Positions 1 through 7,984 of a stretch of 25,828 nucleotides of DNA are shown here, in pieces. Every line of letters starts with the position of its first letter. Position 1 is the stretch's first letter. The stretch lies in IMG/VR virus record IMGVR_UViG_3300028840_001914, positions 1 to 25,828 of that record; one strand, written 5' to 3'. Source of the stretch: a virus. Both the position numbers and the translations under genes were made by a program. The notes beneath the pieces are model-generated. The model searched no databases and had not been told where the DNA came from. It was given only the letters and a program-made list of their open reading frames with translations.

Positions 1-68
1 AAAAGGAGATTAGAGAACTTAAGAAAGCAGCGGCTAAAAGTAAGAATAACAAGGTAACAACAGAGTAA
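1..68 (+). CDS. 3' end of an unknown rightward gene (partial)
   Basis: The reading frame starting at base 3 is open to a TAA at 66-68 and encodes a short Lys/Ala/Asn-rich tail (KEIRELKKAAAKSKNNKVTT, then E and stop). Most of the gene lies left of the window, so no function can be given. The TAA is the first part of a strong Shine-Dalgarno sequence (TAAGGAGGT) for the next gene, which supports a real gene boundary and translational coupling. A charged C-terminal tail is common in small DNA-binding proteins, but that is only a hint. Confidence 0.55.
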   Translation, partial: KEIRELKKAAAKSKNNKVTTE

Positions 69-74
69 GGAGGT
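66..74 (+). promoter_or_regulatory. Strong ribosome binding site with no ATG at the expected distance
   Basis: TAAGGAGGT is almost fully complementary to the 16S rRNA 3' end. No ATG, GTG or TTG in frame lies 5-12 bases downstream. The candidates at that distance are ATA at 80 and CTG at 86, both in frame with the following small gene. The first ordinary start codon, GTG at 116, is over 40 bases away and has only a weak purine stretch in front of it. Confidence 0.6.
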
Positions 75-115
75 ATACTATACTACTGTCAGACCTTCGT
101 CAGTTTATTAAGAAA

Positions 116-298
116 GTGAATAAACTAACAAAGAAACAAGCTAAGTTAAATATAGACCCACAAGTCTATATTGCTACCAATGTAGAAGAATCTAGGGCAA
201 AAGGTGTGCCAATCAATGCGGAAGAGTTCGTAATAGTTCCACGCAAAGATTGTATACTTCTAGTCCCTAAACCCAAACAGATAAAGGAGGACAAATAA
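116..298 (+). CDS. Small basic protein of unknown function
   Basis: From GTG 116 the protein has 60 residues: a Lys-rich N-terminus (NKLTKKQAKLN) followed by what looks like a small beta-rich domain (residues about 14-50) and a charged tail. The start given is the first conventional one. The frame is open upstream, and the strong ribosome binding site at 66-74 favours initiation at CTG 86 (giving an N-terminus beginning SDLRQFIKKVNKL) or ATA 80. The gene overlaps the next by one base (TAATG), so the two are probably co-translated. I do not recognise the family. It lies at the end of a rightward operon, where phages usually keep early or middle host-takeover or replication genes. Confidence 0.7.
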   Translation: MNKLTKKQAKLNIDPQVYIATNVEESRAKGVPINAEEFVIVPRKDCILLVPKPKQIKEDK

Positions 299-648
299 TG
301 GCCCTAGAAAAGTTATCATCCCCAAGAAATTTGAAGAATCATCTTGGAGTGTCGGGGGAATACGAGCTAGCCAAAAACCATACGTGTGTATACTTTAATA
401 CACAGACAGAACTTGATGGCATGAAGGCGGTAAAACTAACGGCCGAAGGTACTATAAGGGTGGAGAGTGATTATTACGCTATATCAATAATCAATCCCAA
501 ACTATTCGAGTTGGGTACGGTGAGCGCTCCTCAGGTATATACATCAGACGTAGGCAGGATAGAACCCTTTGTAATGTTCAAGCCCTATAAGAAGGAGTGT
601 GATATTAGTGACTTAGATTACCTTGTAAGAATTAGCTTACATAGGTAA
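298..648 (+). CDS. Unknown 116-residue protein, last gene of rightward operon
   Basis: The ATG at 298 overlaps the preceding TAA (TAATG) and is preceded by AAGGAGG at 285-291, so the start is secure. The protein has no transmembrane segment and looks like a compact mixed alpha/beta or beta-rich domain. Features include a YELAKNHTCVYF stretch near residue 22 and a DYYAISIINPKLFELG stretch near 58. No catalytic motif is recognisable. It is followed 20 bases later by a strong intrinsic terminator, so it closes the rightward operon. Function unknown. Confidence 0.75.
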   Translation: MALEKLSSPRNLKNHLGVSGEYELAKNHTCVYFNTQTELDGMKAVKLTAEGTIRVESDYYAISIINPKLFELGTVSAPQVYTSDVGRIEPFVMFKPYKKECDISDLDYLVRISLHR

Positions 649-669
649 TACTCTTGCATATCTCAATAT

Positions 670-705
670 AGGTACCTCAGTGTTTTCATTGGGGTATTTT
701 TTTTT
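670..705 (+). terminator. Strong intrinsic terminator of rightward operon
   Basis: A stem made by AGGTACCTCAGTG and CATTGGGGTATT (about 12 pairs, several of them G-U) with a TTTT loop is followed at once by a run of nine T on the plus strand. It stands 20 bases after the 116-residue gene and before the promoter at 727. The T-run is on the plus strand only, so it should stop rightward transcripts and not the leftward late transcripts. Confidence 0.85.
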
Positions 706-726
706 GTATTTCCTGGCATTATTTTC

Positions 727-755
727 TTGACAGATATCTATTTCCGTGTTATACT
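727..755 (+). promoter_or_regulatory. Consensus sigma70 promoter, rightward
   Basis: TTGACA at 727-732, a 17-base spacer, and TATACT at 750-755: eleven of twelve consensus positions with ideal spacing. The expected transcription start is near 762. It follows a terminator directly, so it makes the small gene at 800-1081 an independent unit. Its transcript runs toward the leftward late genes, and no rightward terminator is visible after that gene. Confidence 0.8.
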
Positions 756-799
756 TTTAATATCCAATGAGGGATGCTCTATACACAGACAGGGAAGGT

Positions 800-1081
800 A
801 TGATGAAGAAGGGTAAAGTAATAAAGCTATTTAATAAACAGAAGGAATATGAAGAACCCTCAGAGACTATGCAATGGGAAGAATTCGTAGACCTAAAGCT
901 AGACCAGTTGAGTACAGATACAGATACTATGTATTCCTATATAAATAATTCTAGTGACGAACTTCAAGAGATAGTGAAAAAACAAACGGCACGTATAGAT
1001 GAGCTAGAAGATAGGCTAGATAAACAGGCAAGAGCTTTGGCGAGAATTACAGAAATATTGAAAGGGGACCGTTTGTCTTAA
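800..1081 (+). CDS. Small coiled-coil protein, own promoter
   Basis: An in-frame ATG at 767 lies only about five bases after the predicted transcription start and has no ribosome binding site. The tandem ATGs at 800 and 803 follow AGGGAAGG (791-798) and are the better starts, giving about 92-93 residues. The protein begins MMKKGKVIKLFNKQKEY, is acidic in the middle, and ends in a long charged helix with heptad character (LQEIVKKQTARIDELEDRL onward), a likely coiled coil. It has no membrane segment. Function unknown. Expression from a consensus promoter separate from the preceding operon suggests an early or constitutive product. Confidence 0.7.
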   Translation: MMKKGKVIKLFNKQKEYEEPSETMQWEEFVDLKLDQLSTDTDTMYSYINNSSDELQEIVKKQTARIDELEDRLDKQARALARITEILKGDRLS

Positions 1082-1096
1082 AGGATATTCTTTAAA

Positions 1097-1270
1097 TCAG
1101 TCCATATGCTCCCTGATAGCCTCTACGGCTTGGTCGTCAAACTTGGTATCAGTTCTCTTAGCTAACGCCTCAAGTCCTATAAGAATAAGTTCTTTAACTA
1201 GTTCCTCTGCAAATAGGTTAGCAATAAAGCCAGTCAGTGCAGATAAAAATGGTTTAAGTAAAGTTTGCAT
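1097..1270 (-). CDS. 57-residue membrane-active-looking protein (lysis candidate)
   Basis: A 58-codon frame runs from ATG (1270-1268) to TGA (1099-1097), preceded by GAAAGG eight bases upstream. The product starts MQTLLKPFLSALTGFIANLF, a hydrophobic/amphipathic helix, continues with EELVKELILIGLEALAKRT, and ends in a hydrophilic DTKFDDQAVEAIREHMD tail. It has its own consensus promoter at 1307-1334, separating it from the virion operon upstream. Small proteins with this pattern (amphipathic N-terminus, then an LAK-x-TD-x-x-x-DD motif) occur in phages near lysis genes, from memory only. A holin-like or other membrane role is an inference; an unknown small cytosolic protein is the alternative. 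The stop faces the stop of the convergent gene 16 bases away. Confidence 0.7.
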   Translation of the reverse strand: MQTLLKPFLSALTGFIANLFAEELVKELILIGLEALAKRTDTKFDDQAVEAIREHMD

Positions 1271-1306
1271 AATATACCTTTCTAATTTACATAACCCCTC
1301 AGGATT

Positions 1307-1334
1307 ATTATAATATCTATTTGTTGGATGTCAA
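1307..1334 (-). promoter_or_regulatory. Consensus sigma70 promoter, leftward
   Basis: On the minus strand TTGACA (1334-1329), a 16-base spacer, and TATAAT (1312-1307): both hexamers match the consensus exactly. It begins one base after the TAG of the 1094-residue gene and reads into the 57-residue gene, whose ATG lies about 37 bases below the -10 box. It faces the rightward promoter at 727-755. Confidence 0.8.
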
Positions 1335-1335
1335 T

Positions 1336-4300
1336 CTATTTTCTCTCATAGCCCAGGCCAGAAGACTGGTACGGTCTGTTGGTAGTAAACTCAGGTAACT
1401 CCTTAAATAATAGCCTATAGACATGATGTCCTGGAATATATGGTGTGGTACTTTCTAGTTGTTTCTTCCACCAGTTATCTAATTCTCTATTTTGGATAGC
1501 CCTAGGTAAATCTTTAATATTACCCATGAATGTTGTAAAAGAGTCTATGACAGGGGGACTACCGACTTCCCCTGTAAGTACGGATTCTAACGAGGAACCT
1601 GGAGTCATCAGCCGCGGATCTCCACTTGGAATTATTTTAGATAGTCTAGGATCTTCCTGTCTGTTAAGGTACATACCTCCGGCTAACATTGTTGAAGCTA
1701 CAACATAAGGCCCTAAGTATTTCAATAACGCCTGTTTTCCTTCCCCATTAAGATATTTACCAAGCATATCTCCTGCGATAGCAGAAGGCCATTTACTGAA
1801 CATAGAGAACATTGGACCCCCTGCCCTGGCAAACTCAGCCATCGTAGCTTTATTGTAGTTAAACTGTGTGTTTGCATTTAGGTAGTCAGTTATTAACCTA
1901 AATTGCTCTTTAGGAGGAGAAGACCTTACCTGTTTACGTACCTGTCTCGGTAGTCTACCTACAAACTCTAGTGCTGCCTTATCTCCCTTTTGTACCTTCT
2001 TAACAATTTCTTCAGAGAATCTTTTTGTAACTAACCTATTGTAAACATCAGACTTACTGTATAAGAACATGGCAGCATCGGCAGCAGTCTCTAAAGCTTT
2101 ACTAGAAGCTCTACCAATCCAGTGTTTCTGTAGCTCATTCTTTGTAAACTCTCTCATCTCCCCTGTAAACTTGGCAGGCATTAGCCCTTCTTCCAACAGT
2201 TCTTTAGTAGCTTTACCTGAGAATATATCTGCGGAAGCTTTTGCCATAGCTTTAGCCATCATTATGTTACCCGATTTCCAATTGGCATACTCTGGTAAGG
2301 TAAGCAGTGGCCCTTGAGTTAAGTTTCTCATAGCCAAGGCAGGCTTCCATCCAATAAAGTTAGGGTACAAGTTGTATGTCAAAGAAGTTGTAATGTCTGG
2401 TAATGTTTCCAGAACACTATATATCTTCTTACCGAATTTACTATTTGTCTGATCTGCCTTATGTTTAGCAGCTAACCTTATGGTATCCCCTGAGTTGCGT
2501 AACCAGGAAGCTATTGTTCCTTGTCTTTGTCCTTGGAAATCTTGTAAGAATTCCCTAACCCTTTTAGCCCCCAGGTCATCACCACGTTTTTCCATGGCAT
2601 CTGCAAATATCTTTAATTGCCGTATAGAATCTTCTGCCTGTAAACCCTGAAGGGTAGCTGCAGGATTTTGTGACATTAACCGTGATATACTTGTTTCCCT
2701 AAGGAAATCAGGTAGGGTATCCTGTCTCATCTCAAGGGCACCAAGTTTTAGCGAAGAATCTCCAAGTTCTCCCTGGGACTTAGCCCTCACATTACTAAGT
2801 TCCATATCCCACCCACGAGGATTACTAGCACTTTTTCGACTAACACCTCCAATTACAAGGCCTTTTCTGAATTCATCAATCTCTTTAGTTAGTTCATCAG
2901 GTAAATCTTTTAAGTCCTTTTCCATAAGCATACGCCATGAAGGTATGCCTAACCTTTTTAATAGCTCGTCCGATTTCTTTTGTATCCTAAATAAATATTC
3001 TGGACGGTTAACAGCCATAGCAGGTATATAGTTTTCCCTCTTAAGGAATTTTTTTATACCAAGTTCCTCGTAAGACTTTACTACGTCATCAAAATATTCT
3101 TTAACACCTTCAGCTAACTTTTGTTGGTTAACAGGAAGACTTGCTATGTCATCAGACTCGATAGCTTTAATAAACTTCTTAGATAATACAGGAGATTTTT
3201 CTACAGCCCTAAGTGCCTTAAATAATTTCTTATGTTTCTTCCCCAGGTCATGCATAATAGTATGTGTCTTGTTAACAGCCCTAGAAAGATCATTGATAGC
3301 CTGACTTATGGGAAGACCATGAAGGTTCTCCAGGTGATCTCCAAACAGTTTGAAATCACTTAGGAAACTCATAACACCTCTGGCAGAACTTTCTTTCAAG
3401 TTTCCTGTTAGTACCCCCTTAGCAAGGAGAGCTTCACTGGCTGCCTTGTTATAGCTGTCTGCCATGGAAAAATCTCTGTAAGCTTTTTCTGCCCTGTCAA
3501 TACTCTCTGTATTTCTAACCATCTTACGTATAACATCAGAAGAAGACGCATCAGGATCAACCCACTGCTTACCAAAGTCAGACAATTTAGATTTCAGAGT
3601 TGTTTTACCACTTTCAAGTATAGCTTCTTGGGCATTGATACCCTTATCTATTAGCTGCTGGGTTAACTCTTTATCCTCATACTTAGTATATAAGTCTTTA
3701 AGTTTATCTTGAGGAAGATTTTCCCACTGTAACCTCTTACCATCACCTTTCAGAGAATCAACAGCTATCCTATGGATATCTCTTAAGTCTTCTATGAATT
3801 CATCATCGGCAGCTTGCTTACCTTTATGTAGTATCTTAGCATTGTCAGCGATTTCTGAATAGTTTTTCTCTATAAAAGAATCTGCCTTGGCTTTGGTAGG
3901 ATCTCCCTTAATCTTCTTAATTCCCTTACCTACACCATAAAATGTTCCACCAATGAGGGCATCAGCCATGAGAGACTTGGTAACAGCCTCCATCTCACGA
4001 CCCTCTTCTGCATCCCTGGCCTCGCTAACAGCGCCTCTGGCGACGTCCTCAGCAATAGCAGCCGCCTTCTGAGTACCCTTTTTTGCTCCCATCTTGGCTG
4101 CAGCCTTGGCAGCACCTGAAGGCCCCAGGTATCCCATTATGGTACCTACAAAAGCAGACTTAGGGGACTGTTCTTTACGTAACCTTAAAATAGCTTTTTC
4201 CATATTACGTGCTTGTTCCCAGTCCATATCTTCCGTAATAGACCTAAGAAGTGCCTTAGCTTCTGTGGTGGCACCAAAGGTAAATTCATTCGCCATAACA

Positions 4301-4620
4301 GACAGAGCATTACCAATATCTTTTTCTGTCTGACTTCCAGTTAGGGTATTCTCTTGTGTTTCCTCAAGTTCTTTCCCTGCTTGATATCTAGTTTCTAGAT
4401 CGAATTCTTGTTGTTTAGTAGTTAAAGGTTCTACTAACTTACCTAGGGTATTACTGAAAGATTGCACCTTACCCGTCCTGTCATCGACAGAGGTAAGTTC
4501 TTCTTCTGTAGGAGGTGCAAACATCTCCCCCGACAACTCGTCATCCGTTGGTGGAGCGAACAGGTCACCTGAGAGTTCTTCTTCTGTAGGAGGTGCAAAT
4601 AGTTTAGAATTATTGGCCAT
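1336..4620 (-). CDS. Very large internal virion (ejection) protein
   Basis: 1094 residues, mainly charged alpha-helix. Three near-identical 13-residue repeats of the form FAPPTEEELSG occupy residues 7-45. An Ala/Gly-rich segment follows at roughly 165-235, then a long helical body, a region with NPAATLQGLQAEDSIRQLK, a Gly/Phe-rich segment (ARAGGPMFSMFSKWPSAIAG), and one hydrophobic stretch near residues 966-985. Large size, helical content and last position after the nozzle gene match the T7 gp16-type slot: proteins packed in the capsid and ejected ahead of DNA. I see no lysozyme or transglycosylase catalytic motif, so a wall-degrading activity is not supported. Its ATG overlaps the previous gene by 11 bases, behind AAAGGATAGAGG. 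A large-polyvalent-protein assignment is possible but unproven. Confidence 0.75.
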   Translation of the reverse strand: MANNSKLFAPPTEEELSGDLFAPPTDDELSGEMFAPPTEEELTSVDDRTGKVQSFSNTLGKLVEPLTTKQQEFDLETRYQAGKELEETQENTLTGSQTEKDIGNALSVMANEFTFGATTEAKALLRSITEDMDWEQARNMEKAILRLRKEQSPKSAFVGTIMGYLGPSGAAKAAAKMGAKKGTQKAAAIAEDVARGAVSEARDAEEGREMEAVTKSLMADALIGGTFYGVGKGIKKIKGDPTKAKADSFIEKNYSEIADNAKILHKGKQAADDEFIEDLRDIHRIAVDSLKGDGKRLQWENLPQDKLKDLYTKYEDKELTQQLIDKGINAQEAILESGKTTLKSKLSDFGKQWVDPDASSSDVIRKMVRNTESIDRAEKAYRDFSMADSYNKAASEALLAKGVLTGNLKESSARGVMSFLSDFKLFGDHLENLHGLPISQAINDLSRAVNKTHTIMHDLGKKHKKLFKALRAVEKSPVLSKKFIKAIESDDIASLPVNQQKLAEGVKEYFDDVVKSYEELGIKKFLKRENYIPAMAVNRPEYLFRIQKKSDELLKRLGIPSWRMLMEKDLKDLPDELTKEIDEFRKGLVIGGVSRKSASNPRGWDMELSNVRAKSQGELGDSSLKLGALEMRQDTLPDFLRETSISRLMSQNPAATLQGLQAEDSIRQLKIFADAMEKRGDDLGAKRVREFLQDFQGQRQGTIASWLRNSGDTIRLAAKHKADQTNSKFGKKIYSVLETLPDITTSLTYNLYPNFIGWKPALAMRNLTQGPLLTLPEYANWKSGNIMMAKAMAKASADIFSGKATKELLEEGLMPAKFTGEMREFTKNELQKHWIGRASSKALETAADAAMFLYSKSDVYNRLVTKRFSEEIVKKVQKGDKAALEFVGRLPRQVRKQVRSSPPKEQFRLITDYLNANTQFNYNKATMAEFARAGGPMFSMFSKWPSAIAGDMLGKYLNGEGKQALLKYLGPYVVASTMLAGGMYLNRQEDPRLSKIIPSGDPRLMTPGSSLESVLTGEVGSPPVIDSFTTFMGNIKDLPRAIQNRELDNWWKKQLESTTPYIPGHHVYRLLFKELPEFTTNRPYQSSGLGYERK
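4497..4599 (-). repeat. Tandem 39-base coding repeats (three copies)
   Basis: Three in-frame 39-base units encode the 13-residue peptides at residues 7-45 of the 1094-residue protein. The outer two copies share 25 identical bases (4497-4521 and 4575-4599, 78 bases apart). The middle copy has diverged in DNA while keeping the peptide (FAPPTDDELSG). This suggests selection on the peptide and a more recent exchange between the outer copies. Confidence 0.85.
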
Positions 4621-6472
4621 ATCCTCTATCCTTTAATATCTTTTCTGCACGTTCATAAGGTAGGTTATACTGTGCAGCATATTGAGAAATCTTAGGGTCT
4701 CTGGAAGGACTTTCTACTAAAGACTCCCCGCCTGCCAGTTGTTCTCTTTTTTGTAGTCTCTTATTAAATTCTTCTTTTAATTTTTCTTTATCGTCACGTA
4801 TTATACCCACAAGATCCACAATTTCCGGAGATGCTATACCTTTTACTTTATCTAAAGGTACCCCTCTATATATCTGACTAATTGCGTTAAGTTCGTTATC
4901 TATAAGATCTAGTTGTTGTTTAATTCCTTTTCCCTTACCCGATAACTTCTGTGTGGCCTTTTCTCTAGCCAGTTTTGCATCTTGTGCCATCTTCGCCCTA
5001 CGCTGAGCCAGGTCCATAAGCTTTAATTTAGTGGCATGCTTACGCCCTTTTTCGGACTCTCCAGCACGTAGCTTACGATCTTGTTCTCTTTCGTAGGATA
5101 ACCTTTCCTGTCTAACTCTATCGTCTTCAGCTTCCTGAGCTATAACAGCAGAGTCTAAGGCAGTCTTGTATATAGTACGTATCTGATCTCTTCTGGCATT
5201 CCAGTCAGGTTTCTTAACGTCAATCTTACCAATAGCTATACCTTCAGACATTCCCCGAGCACCTGCATACAGATTTGCTATACCGTCAATAAGATTAGCC
5301 ACAAGTTCTTGGGTATTTATAGAACCCATCTCGTCACGGTAGATAGCTTCGGCGTCCTTCTGTAGTTGGGTATATAGATCTTTCCTGGCAAAATCTGGAA
5401 TACCTTCTTTCTTAAGTCCTTGATCCACTTGCTTAGCTACAGTATTACTAGCTGTTTTTATTTGCGTCTTAGTAGGTGCCTTACCTTTAGTACTCTTTAC
5501 AGTAACTATCGATTTACTGTCAGGTGTTTCTTTCGGTTCTTCCTTAGGCTCTTTAGGAGAATCCTTAGGCTCTGAGTCCTTAGAAGAGTCGTCACCACTC
5601 AGAGCATATATACCTGCTCCCGCTCCCGCAGCTCCACCCAGTAACCATTTAGAATAATTACTACGTTGTTCCGGAGTCATGTCTTCTACTTTTAGTCCTT
5701 GACCATCTTTACCAGGAGATGTTCCAGGCTTACGCATGGCATCCTTAGATAACGTATCTAATTTCTGTTGTTCCAGAGGAGATAGTTTTTCTTTAGATGT
5801 AACCGTCTCTTCCCATCCACGACGCATATCCATATCTGTAGGAAGGTCATTTAAGTTAGCATCACCAAAAGGGTCGGTGTCGTCCAACTTAGTCCTTCCC
5901 TCTTTATATGTGTTACCTAAGCCTTCAGGACTGTAACCATATTTCCTTTCTGTCATGCCCGGTTTATTGCGGGTATACGAAGATACATCTATAACATCTG
6001 GATCATCCTTAACTTTTCCTTTAGGAACTAGTGCTGTCTCGTCTGACAAAGCACGTGCTAACGGCACATCTTTGGGAGGTACTGTAGAAAGCTCCTGGCT
6101 CCCTTGTGTGGCCAACGAAGTACTACGTGTTCCTGTCTTTTTAGGTATACCATCAGGTGTATTATAATTATAGATATCATCATCAAAAGGTCCAGTAAAT
6201 CCGGTACCTTTTTTCTTACCAGTACGGGTAGTTTTTAGTCCCGGATCGACGGGAGGAGGAGTTCTTTGCTTAGCTAACTCTTTATCATAAGCCTTATTGA
6301 TTATTTCTTTGAGTCTCTTAGGGCTACTTTTTTCTAGGATATTTTTAGCTTCCTTTGGAGTATATCCCTTCTCTCTAAGATTCTTATATACAACCTCGTC
6401 AGATACCCCCGCATCTAAAGTTTTACGTGAAGTACCTACTATCTCATCTAGATCCATTTTACCAGGTTTCAT
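4610..6472 (-). CDS. Internal virion protein with low-complexity and one membrane-like segment
   Basis: 620 residues. The N-terminal helical part (about 1-70) contains YKNLREKGYTPKEAKNILEK. A long low-complexity, probably disordered region (about 70-270) follows, then a Gly/Ala-rich hydrophobic segment WLLGGAAGAGAGIYALSG near 276-293, a Pro/Glu/Lys/Ser tract (about 297-322), a long charged helix, and a C-terminal AERILKDRGYGQ-like end that resembles the N-terminal helix pair. Translation is coupled to the preceding gene by TAATG, and the GGAGGT ribosome site is encoded by its last codons. Position and composition suggest an ejected or ejection-channel protein. No sequence family is recognised and no enzyme motif is seen. 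Confidence 0.65.
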   Translation of the reverse strand: MKPGKMDLDEIVGTSRKTLDAGVSDEVVYKNLREKGYTPKEAKNILEKSSPKRLKEIINKAYDKELAKQRTPPPVDPGLKTTRTGKKKGTGFTGPFDDDIYNYNTPDGIPKKTGTRSTSLATQGSQELSTVPPKDVPLARALSDETALVPKGKVKDDPDVIDVSSYTRNKPGMTERKYGYSPEGLGNTYKEGRTKLDDTDPFGDANLNDLPTDMDMRRGWEETVTSKEKLSPLEQQKLDTLSKDAMRKPGTSPGKDGQGLKVEDMTPEQRSNYSKWLLGGAAGAGAGIYALSGDDSSKDSEPKDSPKEPKEEPKETPDSKSIVTVKSTKGKAPTKTQIKTASNTVAKQVDQGLKKEGIPDFARKDLYTQLQKDAEAIYRDEMGSINTQELVANLIDGIANLYAGARGMSEGIAIGKIDVKKPDWNARRDQIRTIYKTALDSAVIAQEAEDDRVRQERLSYEREQDRKLRAGESEKGRKHATKLKLMDLAQRRAKMAQDAKLAREKATQKLSGKGKGIKQQLDLIDNELNAISQIYRGVPLDKVKGIASPEIVDLVGIIRDDKEKLKEEFNKRLQKREQLAGGESLVESPSRDPKISQYAAQYNLPYERAEKILKDRGYGQ

Positions 6473-7260
6473 TATTCACCTCCCATAAGTTTATTTACAG
6501 CAGTACCGGCAAGTAATGCACCACCAGCAGGAGCTCCAGCATATAAGGCTACCCCTGTAGTAGCCAAGGTAGCACCCGCAGATATATAACTATTTAGATT
6601 AGCTGCCCTTTCTTGCATTTCAGATATTCTCTTGTCATGGTTACTCTGCATTATTTGAAGTTCCTTTTCCAAAGCCTGTCTGTCTTCTTGATTTAGCTTC
6701 TTAGATTCTTGTTTTAACTTATTCATTATCTTAGAATGTGCAACTTGTTCTAGCATTATAGAACGTTTATGTGCCACGGTAGCCTGTGTTTTCCACCTAT
6801 CAAAATCTCTTTGACTTGCACCCTTGGCAGCAGACCATTCCAGAAGGTCCATAGCATTGGTGTATTCCCTTCCGGCTTCATCCTGTTCCCTACGTAAGGA
6901 GTCATCAAATATCTTACCCGCAGTTTTCTTATCTAGTTCATATGCCTTACGTCTAAAGTCTTGTGACATCTGTTCTGTAGCTAATCTAGATTGTGCCAGT
7001 CTTTCTTGTTGCTTAGCTTGCAATCCCTGCATATCCAGATCTGCAACCCTTTGAGCTAGTTGAGCTCCTTGTTGCTGACTTTGTAGGTTAGTCTGTGCTT
7101 CCTGTCTAGTTATGGCAGGTGCTGCCGCCTGTCCTACCTGGCTAGCCGATACTCCAGCAGGTGCTTTGGATGCCAACTGTCTTGCCTGTATAGCCGCAGT
7201 GTCCCGAGCTCTCTTAGCTGCTTCATCTTGTGGGAATTCTAAACTATTATATGTTGCCAT
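6472..7260 (-). CDS. Coiled-coil internal virion protein with hydrophobic C-terminus
   Basis: 262 residues. The N-terminal half is Ala/Gln-rich, the middle (about 85-215) is a highly charged long helix with heptad character, and the last 40 residues are Ala/Gly-rich and hydrophobic (SAGATLATTGVALYAGAPAG and on), long enough for one or two membrane passes. A coiled coil followed by a membrane segment resembles phage proteins that build the transperiplasmic ejection channel (T7 gp14/gp15 type). That is an inference from architecture and position, not homology. The start follows GAGGA, and the gene is spaced two bases from the 240-residue gene. Confidence 0.65.
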   Translation of the reverse strand: MATYNSLEFPQDEAAKRARDTAAIQARQLASKAPAGVSASQVGQAAAPAITRQEAQTNLQSQQQGAQLAQRVADLDMQGLQAKQQERLAQSRLATEQMSQDFRRKAYELDKKTAGKIFDDSLRREQDEAGREYTNAMDLLEWSAAKGASQRDFDRWKTQATVAHKRSIMLEQVAHSKIMNKLKQESKKLNQEDRQALEKELQIMQSNHDKRISEMQERAANLNSYISAGATLATTGVALYAGAPAGGALLAGTAVNKLMGGE

Positions 7261-7261
7261 T

Positions 7262-7984
7262 TTATTTCCTCGTTAGCAATGACTCTACTATAGTACCTGC
7301 TCCACCAATCAGTGATCTTGTATTAGACCCTCTGGCTTTACGTTTCTGGATATCCATTGCCGTATCCAAATCCATTTGCTTTAACATCTTTTGGAATTCA
7401 GCTTCATCCATATTCATTATACTTTGAAATTCCATATTATCTTTAAATAATTCCTGGTTGTTACCCCAAATAGCTTTTTGTATTTCCAGGTCTACCTGAT
7501 TGAGATCTTTAATATTTTGTTTGGATACTCTTTGGTTTAGTTCAAATTGTCTTTTTTCGTCAGCAAGGTTACCAACAAATATCGCTTGTGATAACCCCTG
7601 TTTGTACTCATCAAGATTAGCTTTCTTGTCTGCCTGTGCTAGCTTAGTAAGATTCTGATCCACTGTCATGGCATAGTTTTCCAAAAGCTTTTGTCGTTGC
7701 TGGTCAGCTGCAGCCCTTTGCATTCTTTCTTCTTGACCTAACTGACTACGCCTACCTAGTTGAGATGCCGCAGCAAGGTTACCTTGTTGTGCCTGCTGGG
7801 TAGCTTGCTGGTCTGCTTCAGCAACCGCCTGACTCTCTGCTATATTAGAAGACACAGGACCACTAGTAGCTCCAGCCTTACCTGATTTACTAGCTACCAG
7901 CTGTCTAACCTGTTCAGTTTGTTCGCCTAAAGGTTTTTCTGCTCTCTTCTGTGTTACTTGATTTAAAGATTCTATCAATGACAT
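7262..7984 (-). CDS. Gln-rich helical internal virion protein
   Basis: 240 residues, almost entirely helical and rich in Gln, Ala, Asn and charged residues. A low-complexity stretch at about 50-85 (ADQQATQQAQQGNLAAASQL) is followed by long amphipathic helices. The last 20 residues (RSLIGGAGTIVESLLTRK) could be a short amphipathic or membrane-associating helix. It is the same style of protein as the next gene and likely a paired component of the ejection apparatus. The ribosome site GAGGA lies eight bases before the ATG. Function is inferred from context only. Confidence 0.65.
   Translation of the reverse strand: MSLIESLNQVTQKRAEKPLGEQTEQVRQLVASKSGKAGATSGPVSSNIAESQAVAEADQQATQQAQQGNLAAASQLGRRSQLGQEERMQRAAADQQRQKLLENYAMTVDQNLTKLAQADKKANLDEYKQGLSQAIFVGNLADEKRQFELNQRVSKQNIKDLNQVDLEIQKAIWGNNQELFKDNMEFQSIMNMDEAEFQKMLKQMDLDTAMDIQKRKARGSNTRSLIGGAGTIVESLLTRK

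Noticed and set aside
1336-4620. Lytic transglycosylase or lysozyme domain in the largest internal virion protein
   Set aside because: T7 gp16 has one, so I looked for a catalytic Glu with its usual surroundings (ES-x-x-x-x-x-A, GLMQ). None is visible.
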